A DNA stretch of 64,000 nt from DASSSY01 sp035708205 (lineage in GTDB: Bacteria; Bacteroidota; Bacteroidia; Chitinophagales; Chitinophagaceae). This document shows positions 25,892-34,751 of this stretch, piece after piece. Position 1 is the stretch's first letter; each line of letters begins with the position of its first letter. Below the pieces are notes generated by a model, which searched no databases, had not been told where the DNA came from, and saw nothing but the letters and a program-made list of their open reading frames with translations. Location of the stretch: positions 310,001 through 374,000 of the forward strand of contig DASSSY010000006.1 of assembly GCA_035708205.1 (NCBI GenBank), in the 5' to 3' direction. Position numbers and translations under genes: made by a program.

Positions 25892-25899
25892 CAAAAATA
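25892..25899 (-). promoter_or_regulatory. -7 box (TATTTTTG) of lptD
   Basis: Exact TAnnTTTG on the minus strand, ending 10 bases before the ATG at 25881. If used, the lptD leader is only a few nucleotides. Confidence 0.4.
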
Positions 25900-26062
25900 G
25901 GACATAGTTTTTGTCAAAAAATTGTATTTTTTTTCGAATAACAAAACATAATCAATTAACTTGCGGCTTTCCTTTTTGTCGAAGCGATATAGGCAATTTC
26001 TGCTTTGATTTTTATCAGTTAAAAGGAATTTCCGAAAAACTTGTATAATCAGTGAATTCAAC

Positions 26063-26977
26063 ATGGCGATGAAGCATTTGTCTGGTATGACCTTTAAAAA
26101 GGGTTCAATATTTTCAATCATTTCTCTAATTCTTTTAATCGATTTTTGGCCGGCCTCTGCACAAAATGCCCCGCATGCGCTGAAAAGGATCGTTCTGGAT
26201 GCGGGGCATGGCGGGAAAGATATCGGCACGCCTCATTATCTCTTAACTCAAGATGAAAAAGATATTGCCCTGAACGTGATTTTAAAGCTGGGACAGATTC
26301 TGAAAGACAGCATGCCTGATCTGCAGGTTATTTATACCAGGACCTCGGATGTGTTTATCCCGCTACAACAACGGCATGAGATCGCTAATAAAGCCAATGC
26401 CGACCTTTTTATTTCCGTACATGTGAATTCTACGGCAGGAACAAGGACCAGAGTGGCCGACGGGTACCATTATGTTGGCCGGGGACGCCATCGTCGCCGG
26501 GTAAGGAGCTACAGAACAATCGTGAACCGTTCAACGGATGCTCATGGGACTGAAACCTATGTGTTAGGACTGCATAGAAATCCTCAAAAAAGTAAGGCTA
26601 TTGAGAATTATAGTGAAACGGTTACGGATGAGCCGGGAATGCTGGATGAAAATGACCCGACGACACAAATCCTGGTGGCGCAATATACACAAACATTTTT
26701 GTCGAAAAGTATTGATTTTGCCAGCTTGGTGCAACAAAATTTTGAAAAGCAGGGCCGCGCCAGCTACGGTGTGAAGCAGAAAGGCCTGGAAGTGCTGGCC
26801 GGTAGCGCCATGCCCGGAGTGCTGATTGAAACGGGGTTTATCAATAACCCGGACGACGAGAAATATTTAAACAGCAGTGTCGGACAGCAGCAAATAGCCA
26901 TGGCAATTTATTATGCCATTAAATCTTATAAGGCGGAGCTGGCACGAAAAGAGAAAATAACTACGGCCCAGCGTTGA
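26063..26977 (+). CDS. N-acetylmuramoyl-L-alanine amidase (Amidase_3)
   Basis: 304 residues. It cleaves the amide bond between MurNAc and L-Ala in peptidoglycan, as in daughter-cell separation. A signal peptide (~1-34, ending ASAQ) precedes a catalytic domain with the zinc motifs IVLDAGHGGKD (His), EKDIALN (Glu), LFISVHVNS (His) and PGVLIETGFINN (catalytic Glu). There is an insert (TRVADGYHYVGRGRHRRRVRSY) where AmiC-type enzymes carry the regulatory helix region. Two further in-frame ATGs (26069, 26087) could be the start; the first is kept because the signal peptide fits all three. It diverges from lptD, so two envelope genes share the 181-bp intergenic region. Confidence 0.92.
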   Translation: MAMKHLSGMTFKKGSIFSIISLILLIDFWPASAQNAPHALKRIVLDAGHGGKDIGTPHYLLTQDEKDIALNVILKLGQILKDSMPDLQVIYTRTSDVFIPLQQRHEIANKANADLFISVHVNSTAGTRTRVADGYHYVGRGRHRRRVRSYRTIVNRSTDAHGTETYVLGLHRNPQKSKAIENYSETVTDEPGMLDENDPTTQILVAQYTQTFLSKSIDFASLVQQNFEKQGRASYGVKQKGLEVLAGSAMPGVLIETGFINNPDDEKYLNSSVGQQQIAMAIYYAIKSYKAELARKEKITTAQR

Positions 26978-26983
26978 TGTTAC

Positions 26984-27511
26984 CTATCGGACGCCGAAAA
27001 TGGCCTTCAGCTCGTCCGCATCCTCAGGTTTCATTTTTCCCGAAAGAATCAATCGTAGCTGGCGCCGCCGGAGCGCGCCATCAAATGCCTCTTTTTCTTC
27101 CCCGGTTTCGGGAACCAGCTCGGGCACTTCCGCCGGCCTTCCTAGGGAATTAAGCGATACGAAAGTCAGGTAAGCCTCGTTGGTCAGATGTTTTTCCTGG
27201 CGTAGGAGGTCATTACCCCAGACACGGATAAACACTTCCATTGATGACCGGAAGCTGCGGGTCACTTTAGCCTCTATGGTAATGACATTTCCCGTCTTTA
27301 TAGGGTTGTTAAAGGAAATGTTATCTACCGAAGCCGTGACCACTTGCGTATTACAATGCTTTTGGGCGGCTATGGCCCCGGCAATATCCATCCAGTACAT
27401 CAGTTTGCCGCCCATCAGGTTGCCCTGGGTGTTGGTATCGTTGGGCAGTACGATCTCGCTCATCATCGATGCCGATTCTTTGGCAAATTTCTTTGTGATT
27501 TTGTCGCTCAT
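26984..27511 (-). CDS. Acyl-CoA thioesterase (hotdog, YciA/BACH-like)
   Basis: 175 residues, single hotdog domain. It hydrolyses acyl-CoA thioesters. The active-site block is NTQGNLMGGKLMYWMDIAGAIAAQKH (~27-52), with Asp42 as the likely catalytic acid. A second family block follows, DNISFNNPIKTGNVITIEAKVTRSFRSSMEVFIRVW. Chain-length preference cannot be predicted. Its ATG overlaps the tsaB stop codon by one base (TAATG), so the two are translationally coupled in one minus-strand operon. Confidence 0.9.
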   Translation of the reverse strand: MSDKITKKFAKESASMMSEIVLPNDTNTQGNLMGGKLMYWMDIAGAIAAQKHCNTQVVTASVDNISFNNPIKTGNVITIEAKVTRSFRSSMEVFIRVWGNDLLRQEKHLTNEAYLTFVSLNSLGRPAEVPELVPETGEEKEAFDGALRRRQLRLILSGKMKPEDADELKAIFGVR

Positions 27512-28176
27512 TAGATTTTAGATTTTGGGGTGGTGGTGAAGGCCGCTTTCAGATAAAAAGGCTCGGCATAGGCCAGATCGGCAAACTTTTTTTCTTCGAA
27601 TAAATTTTCCGCCAGGGCTAACCAGGCTTTCAGATCGGGACTGAACGCTGCCGGCAGGATAATTTTTTTCTGTTCACAGGACAATTCCGGGGAGTCCGTA
27701 ATAATAACCTGTTGCGGTTTTATTTTTTCACCGATGGCTTCTTCAAAAATGTGTCCGGCGGGTTCCCTGACAGAACCGTCCGGGGCGTAGAGCGCCCGGA
27801 AATATTCGCCTTTCCTGGCCTTTAAAAAGACGGCAATATCGGCCGGATTTGAAAATGAATCCTTATAGCTTAAGGCTATAAGCTGTAGCCGGTTAAAACA
27901 GATCAAGGGCTTTTGAAGGGCGAATGCCATGCCTTTTGCAATGCTCATACCAACCCGAAGCCCGGTATAGGAGCCGGGGCCGGCACAAACACCAACAACG
28001 TCAATATCCCTTAGGGCCATTCCCGCTTTTTTCAAAACATTTTCAATCATGATATTAATGGCCGACACCTGCTCTTTTTGATGGCTCAGCCGTTCAAAGA
28101 AAGATACGGCGCCTTTACTCGCGACGGCTATGGTTGCCGTTTGGGCAGAAGTATCTATAAATAAGAAATTGGGCAT
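27511..28176 (-). CDS. tsaB: tRNA threonylcarbamoyladenosine biosynthesis protein TsaB
   Basis: 221 residues. TsaB is the non-catalytic partner of TsaD in making the t6A base at position 37 of ANN-decoding tRNAs. The N-terminal signature LFIDTSAQTATIAV (ASKHA fold) is followed by INIMIENVLKKAGMALRDIDVVGVCAGPGSYTGLRVGMSIAKGMAFAL, matching TsaB's GPGSFTGLRIG block. The later metal-binding His residues of TsaD are absent, as expected. It is first in a two-gene operon with the thioesterase and transcribed away from ridA. Confidence 0.95.
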   Translation of the reverse strand: MPNFLFIDTSAQTATIAVASKGAVSFFERLSHQKEQVSAINIMIENVLKKAGMALRDIDVVGVCAGPGSYTGLRVGMSIAKGMAFALQKPLICFNRLQLIALSYKDSFSNPADIAVFLKARKGEYFRALYAPDGSVREPAGHIFEEAIGEKIKPQQVIITDSPELSCEQKKIILPAAFSPDLKAWLALAENLFEEKKFADLAYAEPFYLKAAFTTTPKSKI

Positions 28177-28198
28177 GGCAGAATGTTGATAAGATGCG

Positions 28199-28215
28199 CA
28201 AAATTATTAATTTTG
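28199..28215. promoter_or_regulatory. Palindromic divergent promoter: back-to-back -7 boxes for tsaB and ridA
   Basis: CAAAATTA-T-TAATTTTG is a perfect 17-base palindrome. The right half (28208-28215) is TAATTTTG for ridA on the plus strand. The left half (28199-28206) is the same box on the minus strand for tsaB. The boxes are one base apart, so two polymerases cannot occupy both. The ridA ATG begins 5 bases after the box, implying a leaderless message; tsaB has a leader of about 17 nt. Confidence 0.55.
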
Positions 28216-28219
28216 AACC

Positions 28220-28603
28220 ATGGGAAAAGAAATAATTAATACAAATTTGGCGCCGGCGCCTATAGGTCCTTACCATCAGGCGGTTTCTTTCGGCGGTTTT
28301 TTGTTTGTTTCCGGGCAAATTGCGCTGGACGCCGGAACCGGTGAATTGAAAATCGATGACCTGGAAATCGAAACCGAGCTGGTCATGGCTAATTTGAATG
28401 CCATATTGGCTGAAGCCGGTATGGGCTTTTCAAATGTTTTGAAATCGACCATTTTTTTGACTGATATGGGAGATTTTGCCAGGGTTAACGCCATTTACGG
28501 CAGATACTTTACTGCTGAAAATGCCCCTGCACGGGAAACCGTTCAGGTAGCCGCATTGCCTAAAGGCGTACATGTGGAAATTTCAGTGATTGCCGCCCGT
28601 TAG
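28220..28603 (+). CDS. ridA: RidA family enamine/imine deaminase
   Basis: 127 residues, standard for RidA (YjgF/YER057c/UK114). RidA hydrolyses reactive 2-aminoacrylate and related imines released by PLP enzymes, protecting against their damage. Signatures: NLAPAPIGPYHQAV at the N-terminus, FVSGQIALDAGTGEL, and the C-terminal block NAPARETVQVAALPKGVHVEISVIA, with the substrate-carboxylate Arg in PARETV. These trimers are cytosolic. The start is fixed by the -7 box ending 4 bases upstream, with no Shine-Dalgarno. Confidence 0.95.
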   Translation: MGKEIINTNLAPAPIGPYHQAVSFGGFLFVSGQIALDAGTGELKIDDLEIETELVMANLNAILAEAGMGFSNVLKSTIFLTDMGDFARVNAIYGRYFTAENAPARETVQVAALPKGVHVEISVIAAR

Positions 28604-28873
28604 GAGGTTAAGGCAAGCCTGTAGGTACATTTATGCCCGGGATGAAACACCGGAACGGGTATAATTATAACAGTAATGGTTTTTGTCGGGGGAAGGCATT
28701 CCAAAATGTTGCGAAGGATTTTTATATCCCAGATACCCTCAGGTGTATTGTTTAGAAGCCTGAAAGCTTTAGCTTCGTTATGGTGGCATAGATAGTCATG
28801 ATACTCTGGCCGGCATTCAATAATGCCAGCCCTTTGAGATGAATTAATAATGTTCTGTAAAGGCGCAATTTAA

Positions 28874-31800
28874 CTATCGTACAACCTGGAATTTCCGGAT
28901 AATCGTAATATTTTTATTGGTTAAAATTCTGAGTAAATAGGTTCCTGAGGAAAGATCACTCACTGAAACCTGCTGCTTTACAACACTTTTTACAGAAGTT
29001 TCATAAACCTTTTTTCCCAGCATGTTGTACATGGAAATTCGATTCATTCTTAATTCCGGGTTTTTACTTTGAATGGTAAGGATATCTCTTCCAGGGTTAG
29101 GATATATGATCACGTCTGCCGTTTGATCACTTTTTAGGGTAACAATGCCTGTCGTTAAGTCCACATGGATCAATTGGCTAACCGTTTTATTTCCGCAATA
29201 GTTAGAAACCGTAAGGCTAACTAAATAATCTCCTGTTGAGGTATAAGCATGAATCGGGTTTTCGGTCGTATCCAAAGCGCCATCCCCTAATTGCCATTCA
29301 TAATGATTCACTGCTGCCGGATCAATGGGATAGAATTTTACAGTTCCCAAATTCGGTGGAAATAATGGTATAAAATTAAACCCGTTGACATTGGCTAATG
29401 GGCGTAATATGACTTGAATGCTATCCATGCTGGTACAGTGATAATGGGAAGTGATCACAACATTATAAATCCCCGAATCAGCGACTTCAATATTTCTTGT
29501 AGTGTCTCCCGTATTCCACAAATAAGCACTTCCTGTATTTCCCGCTTCAATGGAAATCGTTTCGCCGGTACAAAATGAAGTATCATGTAGCGGAATATCG
29601 GGAAGCGGGTGTTCTATTGTCGCTGTCACAGGCTGGCGGCTACTTTCGCAACCTGAAATACCATTTATGGTTGCGGCCACATAATAGGTCTTTGTAGCCG
29701 TTAATGGTGGTGTTATAAAGGTGGAGCCGGTGCCTAATGGTGTCGTGGCTGAAGGAGCAGCATACCAATTCAAAATTGTATTTGAATTGCTGGTGGCGGT
29801 GAGGGTTACCGCACTGGAATCACATCCGCCGGATGGTGTTGTGTTGAGTACCTGAGGATCTATTACAGTGACCCGTTGAGTATCCGAATAGCAGGTTTGT
29901 AAAAGATTCAGCTTAGCCCGATATAATTTAGAGGTGGTCATGTTATCATCGGTATAAGATGTTGAATCAGAATTTGGTAAGTCAACCCAGCTTGTTCCGT
30001 TTATAGAATATTGCCAGGTTAACTGATCAAGAGCGCTTCCTGTATCAGGGATTAGGGTCAGATGAGCGCTTAAACTGGGGCAAATTGTGTCTAAATCGGC
30101 CATTACTGAATAATTGGAGGGAATGGCCTGAAATGTTTTAAGTATGGTGTCATTTGAATTTACGGTATCTGCCATGCCATTCGGCATGGTCGTCCACACT
30201 TTTATTGTAGTCGGACTACCCGAAGGTATAAGGATATTGCCTAACAATACGGTGTCTTTATGCTGACCGGCGGTACTGGCAATGGACGTAAGCGTATTGG
30301 CATAGGTAACAACCGGCTGGGTGATTCCGTTAACGGTCCAATGCAATTGAAGACTGTCGATATCATTGACACCGGCATTGTAAATTAACACGCTAATTGG
30401 CTGGGAAGAAGCGCAAAAACTATCCGTAGGAGTAATAAATGTATTAATGGCGGCATTATTTGTTGCTAAAACGGCTTCAAAAGCGCCTAGTGTTGGAATT
30501 GGAGGGCGTGGGTTTTGTAAAATATCCAAAGGAACAACGGAGGTTAAATTCTCCCCTTGCGCGATAATCCCTAAATTCTGAACACTTAAATTTCCATTCG
30601 TCACATTAACAAATTGTGGATTAACGGTCGGGGACCCCAATTCTAAATTAGGATTGCTGTATTGAAAGGAAGCCTGGTTGTTATAATCAGTGAAATAGAA
30701 CCCGTAATAATTAGGGCCGGTTTGTGACGACTGAACATAAAAATTATTTTTTTGAGCATCGGTAACATAATCCTGGTAATAAAAACCATATTTTGAACCT
30801 GTTCCGCCACCTGTTATACTAACATTGTTATTTTTAATTTCAATGCCTTCATTATTGCCGTTAGAAGTAAGATAAATGCCATAATCGTTAGCCGCGCTAT
30901 TGACAATATCATTAATCGCTATTGTATTGTTGTAAATTTTAGAATACCGTCCCGAAACATATATTCCATAGATACCTCCGTTATAGTTTAAATTATAAAT
31001 CGCGTTGTTTGCAACCAATATTGGTTCGGTAATTGTCCCGTGTCCGGTAAGCTGCATGCCACGGTAATTGTTTCCGTAATAATATTGTGACGATAAATTG
31101 GGATCATGGATTCGATTGCCAATTATCTCGGTGCCGTTAATCGTATCCTGTGTGTATATGCCGACTGGATTGTAAACGTAGGCTCCCGTATCGTTATTTG
31201 TCGGGTTGCCTATATCGTTATAGGTTACTTTTGTAGCTTCAGCGCCATATAAATAGATACCATAAAACTGACGGGCCTGGATGGTATTATGGTCAATAAT
31301 ATTATGGTCAGAACCTTTCATTACTCCTATTCCAAACAGACCGTTATAAGAATAATAATAGTTGTTCCATGACGTTGAGTCTATAATCGTATTATAGCCA
31401 ATATAGCATTGAGAAGCCCCCGGCACACTATCATAATAGTAGTAATAATAGCCAGACGTGCCTGAAATTAAGATCCCGCTTCTGTTTCCGTATGAATAAT
31501 AATATGTTGCAGAATCCCTGGTCATGTCAATCACACAGTGTATAACACTATCATAAGCGGAGCCCCGGACCATTTGAACGCCATTATTTCCATATGCACC
31601 ATAGTAGCCAGCCGAATCGTTTAACTTAATGACCAAATTGTCTACAGTAACGTATTTTGTGCTGTCAAATGTGAGCACGCTATGGCCGAAATAATAATAA
31701 TTGGGATTATTCCAATAGACGTTGGTTACCGTCTCTCCATTACCGTTGATCCTGATGGTATTGGTAGGACTGGCGCCGCTAATGTGCATAAAATGAATGG

Positions 31801-32026
31801 TGTCAATATAGGGGCCGGAGCCGGGAACGACATTGACAACGACAGGTCCGGTAATCCCGTTGGTATTAAGCTCAGTCGTTAAATCCGTAAAATTGGTAAA
31901 ATTGGTGCCGCCCGTCGGTAAGGCCGAGTTGACCGTATAAATGGTTTGTGCCTGGCTATTGATATTGGCGAACAGTAACCAGAATAACCCAATCCATTTC
32001 ATTTTTAGAGTAAAGTTTTTGTTCAT
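28874..32026 (-). CDS. T9SS-sorted parallel beta-helix surface protein
   Basis: 1050 residues. A signal peptide (MNKNFTLKMKWIGLFWLLFANINSQAQ region) is followed by a long right-handed parallel beta-helix (~30-500) of short repeats such as 'YGIYLYGAEATKVTYNDIG' and 'GIYVSGRYSKIYNNTIAI'. It has unusually many Tyr-Tyr runs. Next come CARDB-like (~530-640), Ig-like (~640-800) and PKD (~890-960, YEWQLGDGALDTTENPIHAY) modules and a type A sorting domain (IIYPNPGRDILTIQS ... KFQVVR). Such helices are found in polysaccharide lyases and adhesins; no catalytic residues can be pointed out. The frame extends 29 codons upstream without a signal-peptide pattern, so the ATG at 32026 is used. Confidence 0.86.
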   Translation of the reverse strand: MNKNFTLKMKWIGLFWLLFANINSQAQTIYTVNSALPTGGTNFTNFTDLTTELNTNGITGPVVVNVVPGSGPYIDTIHFMHISGASPTNTIRINGNGETVTNVYWNNPNYYYFGHSVLTFDSTKYVTVDNLVIKLNDSAGYYGAYGNNGVQMVRGSAYDSVIHCVIDMTRDSATYYYSYGNRSGILISGTSGYYYYYYDSVPGASQCYIGYNTIIDSTSWNNYYYSYNGLFGIGVMKGSDHNIIDHNTIQARQFYGIYLYGAEATKVTYNDIGNPTNNDTGAYVYNPVGIYTQDTINGTEIIGNRIHDPNLSSQYYYGNNYRGMQLTGHGTITEPILVANNAIYNLNYNGGIYGIYVSGRYSKIYNNTIAINDIVNSAANDYGIYLTSNGNNEGIEIKNNNVSITGGGTGSKYGFYYQDYVTDAQKNNFYVQSSQTGPNYYGFYFTDYNNQASFQYSNPNLELGSPTVNPQFVNVTNGNLSVQNLGIIAQGENLTSVVPLDILQNPRPPIPTLGAFEAVLATNNAAINTFITPTDSFCASSQPISVLIYNAGVNDIDSLQLHWTVNGITQPVVTYANTLTSIASTAGQHKDTVLLGNILIPSGSPTTIKVWTTMPNGMADTVNSNDTILKTFQAIPSNYSVMADLDTICPSLSAHLTLIPDTGSALDQLTWQYSINGTSWVDLPNSDSTSYTDDNMTTSKLYRAKLNLLQTCYSDTQRVTVIDPQVLNTTPSGGCDSSAVTLTATSNSNTILNWYAAPSATTPLGTGSTFITPPLTATKTYYVAATINGISGCESSRQPVTATIEHPLPDIPLHDTSFCTGETISIEAGNTGSAYLWNTGDTTRNIEVADSGIYNVVITSHYHCTSMDSIQVILRPLANVNGFNFIPLFPPNLGTVKFYPIDPAAVNHYEWQLGDGALDTTENPIHAYTSTGDYLVSLTVSNYCGNKTVSQLIHVDLTTGIVTLKSDQTADVIIYPNPGRDILTIQSKNPELRMNRISMYNMLGKKVYETSVKSVVKQQVSVSDLSSGTYLLRILTNKNITIIRKFQVVR

Positions 32027-32568
32027 TTTTATTATTTGATTATAGATGTATTGTAGGGGCATCACAAGCGTTATGAAAAATCCATGACAGCAGGATTTTA
32101 TACGGAAATGCATTATTGATGATGATTAAATTATGCCGGCTTAGCATCTTCCAAAGATGTTGAAAAAGATCAGAAAATGATTGACCAAATTTAGCTTTTT
32201 TATCGTTAATAAACAATAATTTGCTTTGTTATTTTGACTTTTTATCTTAAAGCATGGCTCATTCATTAAAATGACCTCATTCTGACGGGCAGCACTTTTT
32301 TCGAAGATGGCTACTCTTTCTTCGTTCTTTTCTACAATCTAAAAATAATATTGCCTTTGATATTTATTCATGGGGGCTTGTTTTTTTAGGCCGCTTTTTC
32401 CCTGGGGTTTTTCCGCTGTTATTTAAATTTAAGCTCTACCGGCTCATTGATAACAGGAGTCCTGGCCTCTATTTAAACTTTCCGGCAATTTAAGAGGCGT
32501 TCTTCTGTACCATATATTTTGTAATTTTGTCTTTCAGGCATAAAACGAGAAAATCGGAGGAGGCTATT
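32027..32568. other. 542-bp AT-rich intergenic region between divergent genes
   Basis: No credible gene. The region separates the divergent T9SS gene and clpS and carries the clpS -7 box (32522-32529) and SD. The T9SS gene must be promoted from here too, but no exact TAnnTTTG is visible within the first 70 bp upstream of its ATG. No long inverted repeat was seen. Confidence 0.5.
32522..32529 (+). promoter_or_regulatory. -7 box (TAATTTTG) of clpS
   Basis: Exact TAnnTTTG. A TTG codon that would lengthen ClpS by 14 residues (32527) lies within this box, so it cannot be the start of a transcript made from it. Confidence 0.5.
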
Positions 32569-32856
32569 ATGAATGCGCATTTGCTGATGCCCGGAGAGAT
32601 TGTTGAAGAAAAGCTGAATGACGGCTGTACCGGGGCTTTGTACCGTTTAATTATCTGGAATGACGACATCAATACTTTTGACAATGTCGAGCAGGCTTTG
32701 GTGGAAATATGTCATCACAGTCCCGAGCAGGCGGCGCAATGTGCGCTCCTGATCCATTTTAGGGGAAAGTATGCCGTCAAAAAAGGTGATTTTGAAGTCC
32801 TGCGTCCTATGTGCGAAGGGCTTATTGACCGGGGCATTAATGCTACGATCGATTAA
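32569..32856 (+). CDS. clpS: ATP-dependent Clp protease adaptor ClpS
   Basis: 95 residues. ClpS binds N-degron substrates (destabilising N-terminal Phe, Leu, Trp or Tyr) and delivers them to ClpAP or ClpCP. The core signature YRLIIWNDDINTFDNV places the conserved Asp pair at 32-33. IHFRGKYAVKKGDFEVL holds the conserved His and Gly. The start is set by a strong GGAGGAGG (32556-32563), unusual in this phylum where SD sites are weak. No clpA or clpC is adjacent, which is common. Confidence 0.92.
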   Translation: MNAHLLMPGEIVEEKLNDGCTGALYRLIIWNDDINTFDNVEQALVEICHHSPEQAAQCALLIHFRGKYAVKKGDFEVLRPMCEGLIDRGINATID

Positions 32857-33053
32857 GTGTTTGTTTCACGCGAAAGTTTTCGGAATTGCTGAGTTGGAAT
32901 TATTTGCATGCCGGGATATAGAGTGTATCGATTATCCGTTCAATGGTCATATACGGAGTGTTTATGTTCGGTTGTAGGCAACGGCCGGCGTATAAGAACT
33001 CTCTTTCCAGCGATTTACCGGAAAGGGAGTATTGTGGGTATACAGGATCATGC
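32857..33053. other. Gene-free gap after clpS
   Basis: The short frames here are not convincing. clpS and the Cys/Met enzyme gene converge on this gap. No obvious hairpin terminator was seen. Confidence 0.4.
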
Positions 33054-34256
33054 TCAGGCCATAATGCCTAAGCTTTGCATGCTATCTTTCATTAACCTGT
33101 AGGTTCTTTCAATGTCGTTATCCAGGCCGATAGAAAAGCGGATAAGCCCTTCGGAAAGTCCCATTTCTTTTTGTTCCTCTACGGGGATTTCGCTGGAAGT
33201 TGAGGTGCCCGGGGCGCTGAATAAGGTTTTGTAAAAGCCCAGGCTCACGGCCAGATAGCCTAAATTTCGATTTTGAAGATCCTCCATCAGCGTATTGGCT
33301 TTGTCTAAGCTTCCTGCGTCTAAGGTCAGCATGCCGCCAAATCCGAATTCCATATTGCCCGACCGTTTGAAAAGCTCATGGCTGGGATGGCTGCTCAGCC
33401 CGGGATAAACGGCTTTGAACCCGTCTTGTTCAAATTGCTGTGCCAGGTATAAAGCATTTTTGCTGTGCTGTTTCACCCGTATGTGCAGGGTGCGCAGGTT
33501 TTTTAAGATACTGGCCGCGCGCAGGCTGTCCATGGTCGGTCCTAAAAGCATGGCCGCGCCGTCGTTGACACTGCGCAGGGCGTCAATAAATGCCTGTTTG
33601 CCGCAGATAACGCCGCCGACGGTGTCGCTGCTGCCGTTGATGAATTTGGTCAGGCTATGGATCACGATGTCAGCGCCGAGCTTTACCGGCGCGATGGACA
33701 ATGGCGAAAACGTATTGTCCACTACCAAGGCCAGGTTATGTTTTTTTGCAATGGCAGATAAGGCTTCAATATCCGATACTTCCAGAAGCGGATTGCTCAC
33801 CGATTCGCAATACAATACCTTGGTTTCGGGCCGGATAGCCGCTTCAACAGCATTAAGGTCGACGGCATTGACAAACGAGGTATGAATATTTAGCTTCGGT
33901 AAGAAATTCTTCATAAAGGCATAAGTGCCGCCATAAATGGTCCGGCTGGAAACAATGTGGTCGCCGGCAGCGCAAAGCTGGAGCAGTGTTGCCGTAATAG
34001 CGCCCATGCCCGAAGCGGTGACGTTGGCGGTCTCCGTGCCTTCTAACGCCGCCAGGGCCTGGCCCAGGTAAAGATTGCTGGGGGACGAGTGGCGTGAATA
34101 AAGATAGCAGCCTTCCGCATTTCCTTCAAAGGTATCAAACATCTTTTTGGCTGAAAGGAAAGTATAGGTTGAGGAGTCGGAGATGGATGGGTTGACGCCT
34201 CCGAATTCGCCAAAGTATTGTAGATCCTGAATGTCGTTTGCGGGATGAAAATTCAT
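33054..34256 (-). CDS. Cys/Met-metabolism PLP-dependent enzyme (methionine gamma-lyase/cystathionine synthase type)
   Basis: 400 residues, normal for this fold-type I family. The enzyme makes or breaks gamma-substituted amino acids. PLP is bound by Lys204 in HSLTKFINGSSDTVGG, with Asp180 in VVDNTFSPL and the SGMGAITATLL phosphate loop. The neighbouring-subunit motif is YLYSRHSSPS, where most relatives have a YxRxxNPT-like motif. The general layout favours methionine gamma-lyase, O-acetylhomoserine sulfhydrylase or cystathionine gamma-lyase; I cannot separate them by eye. A -7 box is at 34288-34295. It stands alone, divergent from a ferredoxin gene. Confidence 0.85.
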   Translation of the reverse strand: MNFHPANDIQDLQYFGEFGGVNPSISDSSTYTFLSAKKMFDTFEGNAEGCYLYSRHSSPSNLYLGQALAALEGTETANVTASGMGAITATLLQLCAAGDHIVSSRTIYGGTYAFMKNFLPKLNIHTSFVNAVDLNAVEAAIRPETKVLYCESVSNPLLEVSDIEALSAIAKKHNLALVVDNTFSPLSIAPVKLGADIVIHSLTKFINGSSDTVGGVICGKQAFIDALRSVNDGAAMLLGPTMDSLRAASILKNLRTLHIRVKQHSKNALYLAQQFEQDGFKAVYPGLSSHPSHELFKRSGNMEFGFGGMLTLDAGSLDKANTLMEDLQNRNLGYLAVSLGFYKTLFSAPGTSTSSEIPVEEQKEMGLSEGLIRFSIGLDNDIERTYRLMKDSMQSLGIMA

Positions 34257-34287
34257 GTCGTGTAAAGTTTAAGATTCTGTTGAACGG

Positions 34288-34295
34288 CAAAGCTA
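34288..34295 (-). promoter_or_regulatory. -7 box (TAGCTTTG) of the Cys/Met enzyme gene
   Basis: Exact TAnnTTTG on the minus strand, 31 bp before the ATG. Confidence 0.5.
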
Positions 34296-34380
34296 ATTGT
34301 TTTCGGTCAATGCCGGTAGGGAGGCATATGAGGGATTTTTAAAAGTAGGCTTTTTCAGGTATCTCCATAAAAAGAATAGT

Positions 34381-34388
34381 TATTTTTG
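34381..34388 (+). promoter_or_regulatory. -7 box (TATTTTTG) of the ferredoxin gene
   Basis: Exact TAnnTTTG on the plus strand, 27 bp before the ATG. Confidence 0.5.
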
Positions 34389-34415
34389 CACATCATCTCA
34401 AAATAAAAATCCCTT

Positions 34416-34742
34416 ATGCCGGACAATATGATCAATATCACGGTTTTAGAGGCCGACGGCCATGAAGCAATATTAGAAGCTCCTACGGATATGGGCCTGA
34501 GCCTGATGGAGTTTTTAAAAGCCAGCGAACATGATATCCTGGCCGCTTGCGGCGGTATGGCGCTTTGCGCCACCTGTTGCGTGGATATCCTTGAAGGCGG
34601 TGAACATCTGCCGGAGATCGAAGATGCGGAGGCCGGCATGCTGGATACTTTACCCAATCTCTTACCCGGATCCCGGCTGGCCTGCCAGCTGCGCTTATCT
34701 CCGGAAATGGACGGTTTAAAATTGAGATTGCATCAGGAATGA
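34416..34742 (+). CDS. 2Fe-2S ferredoxin (adrenodoxin/ISC type)
   Basis: 108 residues. It carries single electrons through a [2Fe-2S] cluster. The cluster ligands fit CGGMALCATC plus a distal Cys: Cys45, Cys51, Cys54 and Cys90 (SRLACQL). Spacing C-x5-C-x2-C-x35-C is the adrenodoxin/Fdx pattern used in iron-sulfur cluster assembly and P450 systems. A further Cys55 is adjacent. The C-terminal block DTLPNLLPGSRLACQLRL agrees with the family. No isc genes or reductase are adjacent, so the partner is unknown. Confidence 0.93.
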   Translation: MPDNMINITVLEADGHEAILEAPTDMGLSLMEFLKASEHDILAACGGMALCATCCVDILEGGEHLPEIEDAEAGMLDTLPNLLPGSRLACQLRLSPEMDGLKLRLHQE

Positions 34743-34751
34743 TCCTTTAAT

